This document shows, one piece after another, positions 44,859 through 52,807 of a stretch of 64,000 nt of DNA (position 1 is its first letter; each line of letters begins with the position of its first letter). Source of the DNA: Paenibacillus gyeongsangnamensis. GTDB lineage: Bacteria > Bacillota > Bacilli > Paenibacillales > NBRC-103111. The notes under the pieces are model-generated. The model was given only the letters and a program-made list of their open reading frames with translations. It made no database searches and was not told where the DNA came from. A program made the translations under genes and the position numbers. The stretch spans positions 1 through 64,000 of the forward strand of contig NZ_JAQAGZ010000009.1 in assembly GCF_027533625.1 (NCBI RefSeq). The letters run 5' to 3'.

Positions 44859-45785
44859 ATGGCTATTTCACAGCAACAAATTGTCCATTCGTCAGATAAA
44901 AAAGCTTTACTATCGGGCTCGGTGCTTCAAACAATACAAGCATTTGTTGCCTTAACAAAGCCGAAGATTCTTGTGATGTTAGTGTTTACTTCTCTCTGTG
45001 CAGCTATTGTTGCACAGAGAGGTTTCCCTGATCTTAAGGTAACTTTCTTCATGCTAATTGGCTTAGCGCTCTCTTCTGGAGGATCAGCAGCGATTAACAT
45101 GTGGTACGACAGAGATATTGATTCGCTAATGACACGAACGTATAAAAGACCTATTCCAACTGGTATAGTTCAACCGAAAGCAGCATTATGGTTCGGTATA
45201 ATATTGGGAGTGCTTTCTGGCTTAGTGCTGATTTTATATGTAAATCCGTTAACAGCATTGTTGTCTTCTCTCGGGTTTATTTATTATGCTGTCATTTATA
45301 CCATGTGGCTCAAAAGAAGAACGCCTCAGAACATTGTAATCGGTGGAGGAGCTGGCGCAATGCCGGTTTTAATTGGTTGGGCTTCCGTAACAGGATCGCT
45401 AAGTATTACGCCAATCATTATGTTTTTAATTATCTTCTTTTGGACACCTCCTCATTTCTGGTCCCTAGCTGTATATAAAAATGAGGACTATACCAAAGCG
45501 GGTATTCCTATGATGCCGGTCGTACGAGGTGCGCGCTATACCAAGATTCAAAGCGTCTTATATTCAGTGATATTACTCACTACATCCATCTTGCTTTATT
45601 TTACTAAATATGTGGGGATCTCCTATTTAATCGCTGCAGTAATTTTAGGCACCATATTTTTAATCCATAATATATTTGTCCTGTGGGAAACTGATACCGA
45701 TTTCGTTTGGGCGAAACGTACATTCTTTTTTTCGCTTCTATACTTGCCGGTATTATTTATATTCATGGTGATGGATGTGTTTTAA
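44859..45785 (+). CDS. ctaB: protoheme IX farnesyltransferase
   Basis: 308 residues of the UbiA superfamily, about nine membrane helices. The two Asp-rich sites are visible: NMWYDRDIDSLMTRTYKRPIP (about 85-105) and YKNEDYTKAGIPMMP (about 205). It converts heme B to heme O, the precursor of heme A. AGAAAGGAG precedes the ATG. The next gene, which would make heme A, is broken. Confidence 0.94.
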   Translation: MAISQQQIVHSSDKKALLSGSVLQTIQAFVALTKPKILVMLVFTSLCAAIVAQRGFPDLKVTFFMLIGLALSSGGSAAINMWYDRDIDSLMTRTYKRPIPTGIVQPKAALWFGIILGVLSGLVLILYVNPLTALLSSLGFIYYAVIYTMWLKRRTPQNIVIGGGAGAMPVLIGWASVTGSLSITPIIMFLIIFFWTPPHFWSLAVYKNEDYTKAGIPMMPVVRGARYTKIQSVLYSVILLTTSILLYFTKYVGISYLIAAVILGTIFLIHNIFVLWETDTDFVWAKRTFFFSLLYLPVLFIFMVMDVF

Positions 45786-45797
45786 TGAGGTTCAACA

Positions 45798-46633
45798 ATG
45801 GGATGCGGAAAAAGTTTTCCATTTTGTAATGGTTCTATCATGCCTTGGACAGGGGACATTCACGCTTGGATTGAGTTTGGACACCGACTGTTAGTATTTT
45901 CCGTATCGGTATTATTAACAAGCTTATCAGTCACCGCTTGGAGAAAATATAAGTCAAACAGAAAAGTACAATTAACAATCATCTCGGCCATATTGGGGAT
46001 AATTCTAGAATCTACATTAGGTACACTTAGTGTATTTTTTGTTAGTCCACCGGCGATTATGGCCATGCACATGGGAATAGCTCTGATTTCATTTGGCGCA
46101 CTTGTGGTATTGACAATGACGATTTACCAAATCGATTATTTTGATAAACTTTCCAAGTATCCAGGTAGTAAAAAGATATCACGTTTGATATGGATTACAT
46201 TAATGTACCTGTATCTGGCAATATACTTCGGAGCTTATGTTACAAGCTCTGGAGCTGGGGCTTATTTCAATGGATTTATGTATCCGAATTACACTCGAAA
46301 ACATTTTTTATTGACGTTACTCACAGAGGTATTGCTTTTGGATTACTTGTTCTGATTTTCATGCTTACTCTATTTACTTTTAAAATTAGACATCAATGAC
46401 GTGATCTGTTTATTGGAAGTATCGCGGCTCTTACGTTAGTATGCATGCAAGGTTTTAGTGGAGCTCTTTTAATATATACCCAGTTAAATTTACTAGCGGT
46501 TCTGTTTCATGTTTCTATTGCTTCGCTGCTTTTTGGTGTTATGTGTATGCTAGGAGTACAAAGTTTGAGCAACACAGCTAATTCAAGTATTCAGGAAAGA
46601 ATAGATTCTACTTTAAGATTGAAAGCCGGCTAA
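45798..46633 (+). pseudogene. heme A synthase (ctaA/COX15), truncated and frameshifted
   Basis: Starts in mid-family at MGCGKSFPFCNGSIMPWTGD, so the first helix and its preceding residues (normally ending TKTGSG) are missing. It proceeds well with the heme His in FGHRLLVFSV to YPNYTRKHF, then a T-run at about 46305-46311 shifts the frame. The next frame continues FIDVTHRGIAFGLLVLIF to KIRHQ and meets TGA at 46397-46399. After it the same frame gives RDLFIGSIAALTLVCMQGFSG to the end. Three lesions, so not functional as read. Confidence 0.82.
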
Positions 46634-46680
46634 AATACTCGAAGATTATTTAATAAACTTGGTTTTCCAAAGATATCCCC

Positions 46681-46743
46681 TTGATTCAATTACCCCACGG
46701 GGTATATAATGGTGACATCAATAATAGATACCCCATGGGGTAT
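46681..46743 (+). promoter_or_regulatory. promoter with two CstR-type operators
   Basis: TTGATT (46681-46686), 18-base spacer, TATAAT (46705-46710). One operator TTACCCCACGGGGTAT (46690-46705) overlaps the spacer and -10, and a second, ATACCCCATGGGGTAT (46728-46743), a perfect palindrome, lies just downstream. The promoter drives only remnants until the dioxygenase gene at 47192. Confidence 0.7.
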
Positions 46744-46892
46744 AAGGGGGGGGTCGTCAATACGTTTTACTTTTTCTTGTAGTGCTTATTTTGTTTCAAC
46801 TTAATCGGCCTGTTTGAGGTTTGAAGTGTATAAATGCTGAAAGCTTTTATTATCGAATAAAAGGCAATCCTACTCATTTCTGTAAAAAAACG

Positions 46893-47005
46893 GAATTATG
46901 AGTATTCCCACACTTAAGTTATTTAAAAATGGAAAAGTTGTGCAAACAATTATAGGTCTGCAATCTAAATCGCAATTGGTCAACATGATCAAAAATCATC
47001 TTTAA
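46893..47005 (+). pseudogene. thioredoxin remnant 2 (3' third)
   Basis: Nearly identical in DNA to 49741-49854, the 3' part of the trxA gene (MSIPTLKLFKNGKVVQTIIG, ending KNHL). The 5' part with WCGPC is missing. The stretch that follows, including the operator at 47033, also matches the trxA downstream region. Confidence 0.85.
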
Positions 47006-47032
47006 TTATTGTAAATTTTTTTACTCAAAAAT

Positions 47033-47048
47033 ATACCATATAGGGTAT
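47033..47048. promoter_or_regulatory. CstR-type operator
   Basis: ATACCATATAGGGTAT, followed by AAGGCAGGGAGCCCTATGGAATTGACG-like sequence that resembles the ribosome site and first codons of tauE (39577-39601) before a TGA at 47118-47120. The real downstream gene is the persulfide dioxygenase. Confidence 0.6.
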
Positions 47049-47191
47049 ATGTATCCCGGTTATTGAGCGCACTACTTACGATTTCATTAGGAAGGCAGGG
47101 AGCCCTATGGAATTGACGTGAGGTTTAAGGCTTTCCTGCTAAAACAATCGCAAAGTTCAGTACATTGAGAAAATAAAGGAGTGATTCGGCT

Positions 47192-47926
47192 ATGCTGTTC
47201 CGCCAATATCTTCATACCAACCCGATTGCCGCCTCTTATTTGTTCGGATGCGGCAGTCAAGCGCAGGGCGTCGTTGTCGATCCGCTGGAGGAAGAGGTTG
47301 ACTTTTATATCGAGGAAGCAAAGAAGCTGGGCATGAATATCGTCTACGTGATCGATACTCATCTGCATGCGGATCATGTTTCAGGAGGCCGAAAATTGGC
47401 GGATAAAACCGGCGCCGAGTATCTTCTTCATCGTTCGGCGGATGCCGCTTTTCCCTTCACGCCGGTAGAGGATGGAGAAGAGCGGATGGCCGGAAATACC
47501 AAGCTTACCTTCTTGCATACGCCGGGCCACACGCCCGAGCACATCTCGATTGTGGTAACGGACCGAACCCGGGGAGACGAACCGTGGTTTGTCTTGACCG
47601 GTCATACGTTAATGGTCGGCGATGTCGGCCGAACGGAGCTGGCGTCCAATCTGGAAGAAGGGGCGACTCAGCTATACCGCAGCCTGTTTGAGAAGCTGTG
47701 GAAATTGGACGACCACTTGGAAGTATATCCGGGTGCGTTCTCGGGCTCCGTTTGCGGGCGGGCGTTAAGCGGCAAACCCATGTCGACCATCGGCTTCGAG
47801 AAGCGGTTTAATAAAGCATTGCAAATGAAAGCGCAGGATGAATTCGTTGCCTTTATGACGGAAAACGTACCGCCTCAACCTGAAAACTTCAAGAGCATAC
47901 GGCTAAGGAATCAAGGAAAAGAATAA
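47192..47926 (+). CDS. persulfide dioxygenase-type metallo-beta-lactamase protein
   Basis: 244 residues. Mononuclear-iron motif DTHLHADHVSGG (about 50-61), HTPGHTPEHIS and GDVGRTEL, as in ETHE1/CstB dioxygenases; Cys20 is also conserved with CstB (47192 gene: LFGC). It lacks rhodanese domains. The likely reaction is glutathione- or bacillithiol-persulfide to sulfite. AAAGGAG precedes the ATG. The gene is GC-richer than its neighbours, as is the next one, pointing to a separate origin. Confidence 0.88.
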   Translation: MLFRQYLHTNPIAASYLFGCGSQAQGVVVDPLEEEVDFYIEEAKKLGMNIVYVIDTHLHADHVSGGRKLADKTGAEYLLHRSADAAFPFTPVEDGEERMAGNTKLTFLHTPGHTPEHISIVVTDRTRGDEPWFVLTGHTLMVGDVGRTELASNLEEGATQLYRSLFEKLWKLDDHLEVYPGAFSGSVCGRALSGKPMSTIGFEKRFNKALQMKAQDEFVAFMTENVPPQPENFKSIRLRNQGKE

Positions 47927-47980
47927 TCGGGATAAAGGAACCCAGGCGGGTTCCTTTCTTCGATCAGGAGGTGAGATCAG

Positions 47981-49210
47981 ATGAATGCGCAAGCGTCCAT
48001 CGGATTGAGAGAAAATGGTTTCCTGTTTGTCTTGCTCGTGCTCATTAACTTCTTTGTGGGGTCGATGGTCGGACTGGAAAGAACCGTTCTTCCACTGCTC
48101 GGTGAGAAAGAATTCGGACTCGCATCTGCCAGCGCCGCTCTTTCCTTCATCGTCAGCTTCGGCTTTTCCAAAGCGCTTATGAACTTCTTCGCCGGCGGAA
48201 TTGCCGACCGGATCGGACGAAAGAAAGTGCTTCTGATTGGTTGGGGGATCGGTCTCTTTGTACCGCTGCTTGTGATGTTCGCCCAGTCCTGGACGGTCAT
48301 TCTTTTCGCAAATATTTTATTGGGAATGAACCAAGGATTGGCCTGGTCGATGACGGTCAATATGAAGGTCGATCTCGTGAAAGGAAATCAACGCGGTTTG
48401 GCTATCGGCTTCAATGAGTTTGCCGGTTACACGGGAGTCGCATCGGCCGCGGCGGCATCCGGTTACCTGGCCTCGGCTTATTCGCTCAGACCCGAGCCTT
48501 TCTATCTGGGGATAGGGGCTGTGGTGATCGGCTTCATTCTGTCGCTGTTTACCAAAAATACAAGCGTACATCTGAAGACCCAAGCCTTCATGCAAGCGAA
48601 GACCGCAATTGATGAAAGCATGTCCGCCGCAGAGGTCTTTAAGAAAACCACATGGCGGGACAAGACCCTGTCCAGCATCAGTTTTGCCGGACTGTCCACG
48701 AATTTGAAGGATGGAATGGCCTGGGGATTATTTCCTTTATTTTTCGCGACGGCCGATCTTTCTGTTCGCCAAATCGGCGTTATTGTGGCATTATATCCGG
48801 CAGCGTGGGGGTTCTTCCAGCTGTTTACCGGACTGCTAAGCGATCGGATCGGACGGAAATGGCTCATTGCCATAGGAATGTGGACCCAGGCGGCGGCCAT
48901 CTGGTGGATCTTGCTTTCCCATAGTTATAGCTTATGGATTGGGGGGGCAGTACTGTTAGGGCTGGGGACTGCTCTGGTTTATCCGACCTTGCAGGCGAGC
49001 ATCAGCGACGTAGCACATCCGGATTGGCGCGCTTCCTCAATGGGGGTGTACCGGCTCTGGCGGGACAGCGGATATGCATTCGGCGCGCTGCTTGCAGGGA
49101 TATTGGCCGATATGCTCAATGTTTTGTGGGCAATCGGATTAGTGGCTCTGTTACCTTTAGCTGCGGGACTTACGATTGCTTTCCGCATGAAAGAAACGTT
49201 AAGAAAATAG
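47981..49210 (+). CDS. MFS transporter
   Basis: 409 residues, 12 membrane helices. The cytoplasmic motif A is seen twice: GGIADRIGRKKVLL (about 66) and GLLSDRIGRKWLIA (about 285). AGGAGGTGAG precedes the ATG, 55 bases after the dioxygenase, so they are co-transcribed. Export of sulfite, thiosulfate or another product is possible from context only; the sequence does not tell the substrate. Confidence 0.88.
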   Translation: MNAQASIGLRENGFLFVLLVLINFFVGSMVGLERTVLPLLGEKEFGLASASAALSFIVSFGFSKALMNFFAGGIADRIGRKKVLLIGWGIGLFVPLLVMFAQSWTVILFANILLGMNQGLAWSMTVNMKVDLVKGNQRGLAIGFNEFAGYTGVASAAAASGYLASAYSLRPEPFYLGIGAVVIGFILSLFTKNTSVHLKTQAFMQAKTAIDESMSAAEVFKKTTWRDKTLSSISFAGLSTNLKDGMAWGLFPLFFATADLSVRQIGVIVALYPAAWGFFQLFTGLLSDRIGRKWLIAIGMWTQAAAIWWILLSHSYSLWIGGAVLLGLGTALVYPTLQASISDVAHPDWRASSMGVYRLWRDSGYAFGALLAGILADMLNVLWAIGLVALLPLAAGLTIAFRMKETLRK

Positions 49211-49451
49211 AAAATGGTTCGAAGGATTACTGTAAAAATTGTAGAAAAAGGGGAGGTATTGCGAGAGGCTTCGATCTTGACCTGGAGCACGCCATATCCG
49301 ATATCCATCGGGATGATCGGGTATGCGTCGCTTTGCCGGCAGGCATCCGGCGCGCGGCGATTACTCGATGGAGCTGGCCAGCGGCATTGCAAAGTGTTCT
49401 GGGTGGGGGCGTGTTTGTTTCTTATCGTTAAGGGTGGTATCGTTAAGGGGG

Positions 49452-49508
49452 TTGACGACAAATCAAAAATTTATTATATTATTTGTATACCCCATACGGT
49501 ATGGGTAT
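49452..49508 (+). promoter_or_regulatory. strong promoter with overlapping CstR-type operators before trxA
   Basis: TTGACG (49452-49457), 17-base spacer, TATATT (49475-49480). Immediately downstream, 49487-49508 holds two overlapping 16-base dyads (ATACCCCATACGGTAT and CATACGGTATGGGTAT), placed to block the start of transcription. Confidence 0.75.
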
Positions 49509-49532
49509 CATACAACAAAAGGAGGATAAAAA

Positions 49533-49854
49533 ATGTCTCTAATTTCATGTGACAGATCAAACATTTGATCAAGAAGTGTTACATTCAAATAAGCCTGTAC
49601 TTGTTGATTTTTTTGCCGATTGGTGTGGACCTTGTAAAATGATTGCTCCAGTATTAACTGAAGTTGATAAGGAGCTTGGAAATGATGTAATCATTTCAAA
49701 GGTCAATGTAGATCATAACCCAATGGTTTCTGTAAAAAACGGTATTATGAGTATTCCCACGCTTAAGTTATTTAAAAATGGAAAAGTTGTGCAAACAATT
49801 GTAGGTCTGCAATCTAAATCGCAGTTGGTCAACATGATCATAAATCATCTTTAA
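49533..49854 (+). CDS. trxA: thioredoxin, with a one-base insertion near its start
   Basis: The protein-like frame from a GTG at 49549 reads VTDQTFDQEVLHSNKPVLVD then FFADWCGPCKMIAPVLTEVD with the active WCGPC and cis-Pro SIPT: a normal thioredoxin of about 101 residues. Yet the good ribosome site AAAGGAGG (49519-49526) serves the ATG at 49533, whose frame (MSLIS...) hits a stop after 11 codons. Deleting one T in AATTTCATG would give the family start MSLIHVTDQTFD. So expression is either from the distant GTG or lost, unless it is a sequencing error. Confidence 0.8.
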
Positions 49855-49883
49855 GAATTGGTTAAATTTTTTTACTCAAAAAT

Positions 49884-49899
49884 ATACCCTATAGAGTAT
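49884..49899. promoter_or_regulatory. CstR-type operator after trxA
   Basis: ATACCCTATAGAGTAT, with one base off in the right arm. It lies directly before the tauE fragment, as the equivalent site at 47033 lies before a tauE-like start. Confidence 0.55.
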
Positions 49900-49901
49900 A
49901 T

Positions 49902-50093
49902 GTGACAACAGGTAAATTAATGGGCGGACATATGCTTTTGATTCCATCCATTGTATTAGTAGTTGCTAGCACGATTGCTTCACCAATTGGAGCGATAATC
50001 AGTAAAAAAATCAATACCAAAATTCTTCAATGGATTTTGGCAGCATTGATTACAGCAACGGTTATTAAAATATGGATTTCAATTTTGTTTTAA
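49902..50093 (+). pseudogene. tauE 3' fragment
   Basis: 63 codons (TTGKLMGGHMLLIPSIVLVV to ILF) that align with the last quarter of the TauE protein at 39590-40369 (TAGKLMGGHMILIPSVTLVV). The first three quarters, with both TauE motifs, are missing. The GTG that begins the frame has no ribosome site. Divergence from the intact copy shows it is not a recent duplication. Confidence 0.85.
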
Positions 50094-50106
50094 GGAGGCA
50101 CTCGGT

Positions 50107-50427
50107 ATGAGTGTGAAAACTTACAAAGAACGACTGCCACATGAAGTTCTTGACCGAATCAAAAGGAAAGACAATGTTGTCATTCTCGATGTCCGTGAAC
50201 CTGATGAATGGGAAGCGGGCCATATTCCTGGTGCAAAACATATTCCTCTAGGTCAAATTAACAGAGCATTGAACGAAATTGAGCCAAAGGAAGAAACAAT
50301 TGTTGTCTGCCGCAGTGGTGGTCGAAGCGGCAGAGCATGTGAATATCTGTCCTCTCTTGGTTATAACGTCGTAAATATGCCTGGCGGTATGACGGAATGG
50401 TCAGGGGATATCGAATACGGTAAATAA
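50107..50427 (+). CDS. single-domain rhodanese sulfurtransferase
   Basis: 106 residues: DVREPDEWEAGHIPGAKHIP (about 30-50) and active loop VVCRSGGRSGRACEYL with the persulfide-carrying Cys (about 77), ending GGMTEWSGD. Transfers sulfane sulfur to or from TusA- or DsrE-like partners encoded next to it. AAGGAGG precedes the ATG. Confidence 0.92.
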   Translation: MSVKTYKERLPHEVLDRIKRKDNVVILDVREPDEWEAGHIPGAKHIPLGQINRALNEIEPKEETIVVCRSGGRSGRACEYLSSLGYNVVNMPGGMTEWSGDIEYGK

Positions 50428-50455
50428 TCATTTTAATAACTGGAAGTAATTCATC

Positions 50456-50641
50456 ATGGCAACTTTACAAGTCGATCGCATCTTGGAATGTGAAGGACTT
50501 GCTTGTCCGCTACCGGTGGTTCGTACCAAAAAGACCCGCAGCGATATGGCTTGTCAAATTCTATCGGAAAAAGGTTTTAAAAGTGTGAAAAACGTAGTTC
50601 CTGGTATGTCTGAATGGAAACATGATGTAGAACAAGACTAA
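50456..50641 (+). pseudogene. TusA-rhodanese chimera
   Basis: 61 codons. The first 26 (LECEGLACPLPVVRTKK) are the start of a TusA protein with its CPxP cysteine motif; then SDMACQILSEKGFKSVKNVV and PGMSEWKHD are the end of a rhodanese domain. The join is in frame. The TusA fold and the rhodanese active loop are both incomplete, so this is probably a deletion scar that still reads through. Ribosome site weak (GGAAG). Confidence 0.75.
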
Positions 50642-50665
50642 ACATAAGAAGGAGACGATTTTATC

Positions 50666-51064
50666 ATGGCAAACAAAAAAGTAGCTCTTATTGCATCAAA
50701 CGGAGGTCTGGAGACTGCATACAAAGTACTGAACATTGCTACAGCGGCGGCAGCACTTGATGCAGAAGTAGCCATTTTCTTCACCTTTGAAGGATTATCC
50801 ATTATCCATAAAGATTCAGAGCAAATGCTGCAGCTTAAGCCAGGAAATGAAGGGCTGGCAGAAGGCTTTAAAAAAGCCAACGTTCCATCTGTAAAAGATC
50901 TTATTGAGATCGCAAAAGAATCGGGCGTACGTCTCATTGGCTGTCAAATGACGATCGATGTCATAGGACTGGATAAGGAGCATTTCATCGATGGAATTGA
51001 GCTTGGAGGCGCCGCGACATTCCTGGACTTTGCTTTCGATGCACAGGTAAGCTTGAATTTCTAA
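50666..51064 (+). CDS. DsrE/DsrF/DrsH-like sulfur-carrier protein
   Basis: 132 residues with the DsrE fold: KKVALIASNGGLETAYKVLN, EVAIFFTFEGLSI and the conserved Cys in GVRLIGCQMTIDVIGL (about residue 94). The Cys carries persulfide in this family. Common beside rhodanese and TusA in sulfur-oxidising and sulfide-detoxifying bacteria. AAGAAGGAG precedes the ATG. Confidence 0.9.
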   Translation: MANKKVALIASNGGLETAYKVLNIATAAAALDAEVAIFFTFEGLSIIHKDSEQMLQLKPGNEGLAEGFKKANVPSVKDLIEIAKESGVRLIGCQMTIDVIGLDKEHFIDGIELGGAATFLDFAFDAQVSLNF

Positions 51065-51085
51065 AGATAGAACAGGGGGGAAAGC

Positions 51086-51648
51086 ATGTCTAATGTTCCA
51101 TTGATTACTGCTGAACAATTGCATGAAAAAATGAATTCAGGCAAAGAAGTGTTTATTCTGGATGTACGTAATACGGAAGATTTCAATAATTGGAAGATTG
51201 AGGGAAAAAAGGTCAAATCCATGAATATTCCTAACTTCAACTTTTTGGAGGAGGATGAAAATAACTTTAAGGATTTGCCCAAAGATAAGGATATTATTGT
51301 CGTATGTGCAAAAGGCGTCAGGTGAAGTGAAGGGAACAGATCTGAAATTCGAACCACTTGAACAACATAAATCGATCCGTTTTGGCAAAGTTGAAGTTGA
51401 GGTGCTCGCCATTCCGATACCGGGGCACACACCGGGCTCTACCTCTTTCCTGCTTTATACCATCTTTAATAAAGTCTTTCGGATGATGTTTTGCATTCAC
51501 TGAACAAGTTGCCGGAGCTGTATCCACGGAGAAGCCGCCGAACTTCAAAGAGATTGTGGCCATAAATCGCGGCGAATTACATGTAGACCCGGAACGAGCT
51601 ATTGAATTAGAAATCGGTCCGAAGCGTTGCGCAGTTCATCATCAATAA
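51086..51648 (+). pseudogene. rhodanese / metallo-beta-lactamase gene with internal deletions
   Basis: From the ATG at 51086 (after AGGGGGG) a rhodanese N-terminus reads VFILDVRNTEDFNNWKIEGK to IIVVCAKGVR and stops at 51325 right after the active Cys. A second frame continues SGEVKGTDLKFEPLEQHKSI to IPGHTPGSTSF (lactamase middle) and ends in noise, and a third frame from about 51515 gives TEKPPNFKEIVAINRGELHV to CAVHHQ (lactamase C-terminus, stop 51648). Together they are pieces of a rhodanese-MBL fusion protein. Confidence 0.75.
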
Positions 51649-51670
51649 ATTTAAAAGGAGAGAAAATAAA

Positions 51671-51895
51671 ATGGCAAACTTGATAGTAGATGCAAAAGGA
51701 CTTTCTTGTCCAATGCCAATTGTGAAAGCGAAAAAAGCAATTGATTCGTTGCAGTCCGGAGAAATTATGGAACTACAAACAACGGATAAAGGCTCGATGA
51801 AGGACTTTCAGGCTTGGGTAAATCAAACCAATCACGAGCTGATTGATTCCAAAGAAGACAATGGGGTATTCACCTTTGTAGTTAAAAAAGGATAA
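51671..51895 (+). CDS. tusA: TusA-family sulfur carrier
   Basis: 74 residues: VDAKGLSCPMPIVKAKKAID with the CPxP sulfur-carrying Cys (about residue 13) and a normal alpha-beta end (FTFVVKKG). AAAAGGAGAG precedes the ATG. Receives persulfide sulfur from rhodanese or DsrE proteins. Followed by a terminator. Confidence 0.92.
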   Translation: MANLIVDAKGLSCPMPIVKAKKAIDSLQSGEIMELQTTDKGSMKDFQAWVNQTNHELIDSKEDNGVFTFVVKKG

Positions 51896-51904
51896 TAAAA
51901 TTTT

Positions 51905-51944
51905 AAAAAGCTACCACTTCAACACTCGGTGGTAGCTTTTTTAA
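51905..51944 (+). terminator. terminator after tusA
   Basis: AAAAAGCTACCAC (51905-51917) pairs with GTGGTAGCTTTTT (51929-51941) and is followed by T. Confidence 0.88.
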
Positions 51945-51972
51945 AAAATTCAACTGAATGGGGGGACCAGTC

Positions 51973-52317
51973 TTGAAACGAAAACGAACCATTTACTTTG
52001 TTACTTTAAGTTCTAATGCTTCGATTGTCTTAAGAGAAGCTATTAATCAATCACAACACAACGAAGTATTTATTTTTTTCGATTTAGACGGCTCCCGGGT
52101 GTTAGATAAACGTTATCTTAAAGAACTAAAGGAAACAAAAGCAACGGATTTTAATGTATTACTTCGCTTGGCAATAAGTAAGGGAATCAAATTTTATGGA
52201 TGCCAAATGAATGTCATGTTTAAAAATGGAATGGATTGTATTGATGGCGTAGAACTTGCTGGAGTAGCTACATTCCTTGATTTGGCTTATGATGCAGACG
52301 CCATTTTGAGTTATTAA
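51973..52317 (+). CDS. DsrE-like protein with the conserved cysteine
   Basis: 114 residues from the TTG at 51973, seven bases after GGGGGGA (an ATG at 51958 is inside it). RTIYFVTLSSNASIVLREAI and GIKFYGCQMNVMFKNGMDCI show a DsrE fold with the sulfur-carrying Cys. It forms a pair with the next gene, 12 bases downstream; DsrEF/TusBCD proteins work as such hetero-oligomers. Confidence 0.82.
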   Translation: MKRKRTIYFVTLSSNASIVLREAINQSQHNEVFIFFDLDGSRVLDKRYLKELKETKATDFNVLLRLAISKGIKFYGCQMNVMFKNGMDCIDGVELAGVATFLDLAYDADAILSY

Positions 52318-52329
52318 GGAGGAAACGAA

Positions 52330-52713
52330 ATGGACACGAAAAAAGTAGTGGTTTTTGCAATGCATGACGAATTAGAATCCGCATACCCCCCTTTGAATAT
52401 ATCCATTGGCGCGGCGTCAACAGATGCTGATGTTATTTTAGCCTTCTCAAGAAATGGCATCAATATATTAGATAAAAATTATATTCCTACACCTTCTAAG
52501 GGAAAAGAATACCTTGCTAACGCTTTAGATGACTTTAAAGCAACTTCTATCAGCGATCTTTTATCCATTGCAGTCAATTTAAGAGTTCGATTTGTTGTTC
52601 CTGATATTGATGTTCCGGAGAGCAGAATTGTTTCAGAACTGCCATTTGAAAAAGTTCCATTAAAATGGCTTTTAAATGAGGCAGCTACGGCGGATCTGTT
52701 TGTTCACTTTTAG
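52330..52713 (+). CDS. DsrE-like protein without the conserved cysteine
   Basis: 127 residues: KKVVVFAMHDELESAYPPLN and LRVRFVVPDIDVPESRIVSE. The place of the GCQMTID cysteine motif is taken by VVPDIDV, so it cannot carry persulfide there. It is probably the structural partner of the previous protein. AAGGAGG precedes the ATG. Confidence 0.8.
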   Translation: MDTKKVVVFAMHDELESAYPPLNISIGAASTDADVILAFSRNGINILDKNYIPTPSKGKEYLANALDDFKATSISDLLSIAVNLRVRFVVPDIDVPESRIVSELPFEKVPLKWLLNEAATADLFVHF

Positions 52714-52746
52714 ATTTCATTTACCAAAACTGCCAATGATCTATGA

Positions 52747-52804
52747 TTGAAATGATACCCGCATGGGTATATAATCAATTCATCAAAAATACCATATGGG
52801 GTGC
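52747..52804 (+). promoter_or_regulatory. promoter with CstR-type operators before cstR
   Basis: TTGAAA (52747-52752), 17-base spacer, TATAAT (52770-52775). ATACCCGCATGGGTAT (52755-52770), a clean palindrome, fills the spacer; a weaker ATACCATATGGGGTGC lies at 52789-52804. Confidence 0.75.
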
Positions 52805-52807
52805 GTA

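Noticed and set aside
49214..49431. Frames in the gap after the MFS gene, one reading RGFDLDLEHAISDIHRDDRV
   Set aside because: Protein-like for about 40 codons but with no start near a ribosome site and no family I recognise; not listed as a gene.
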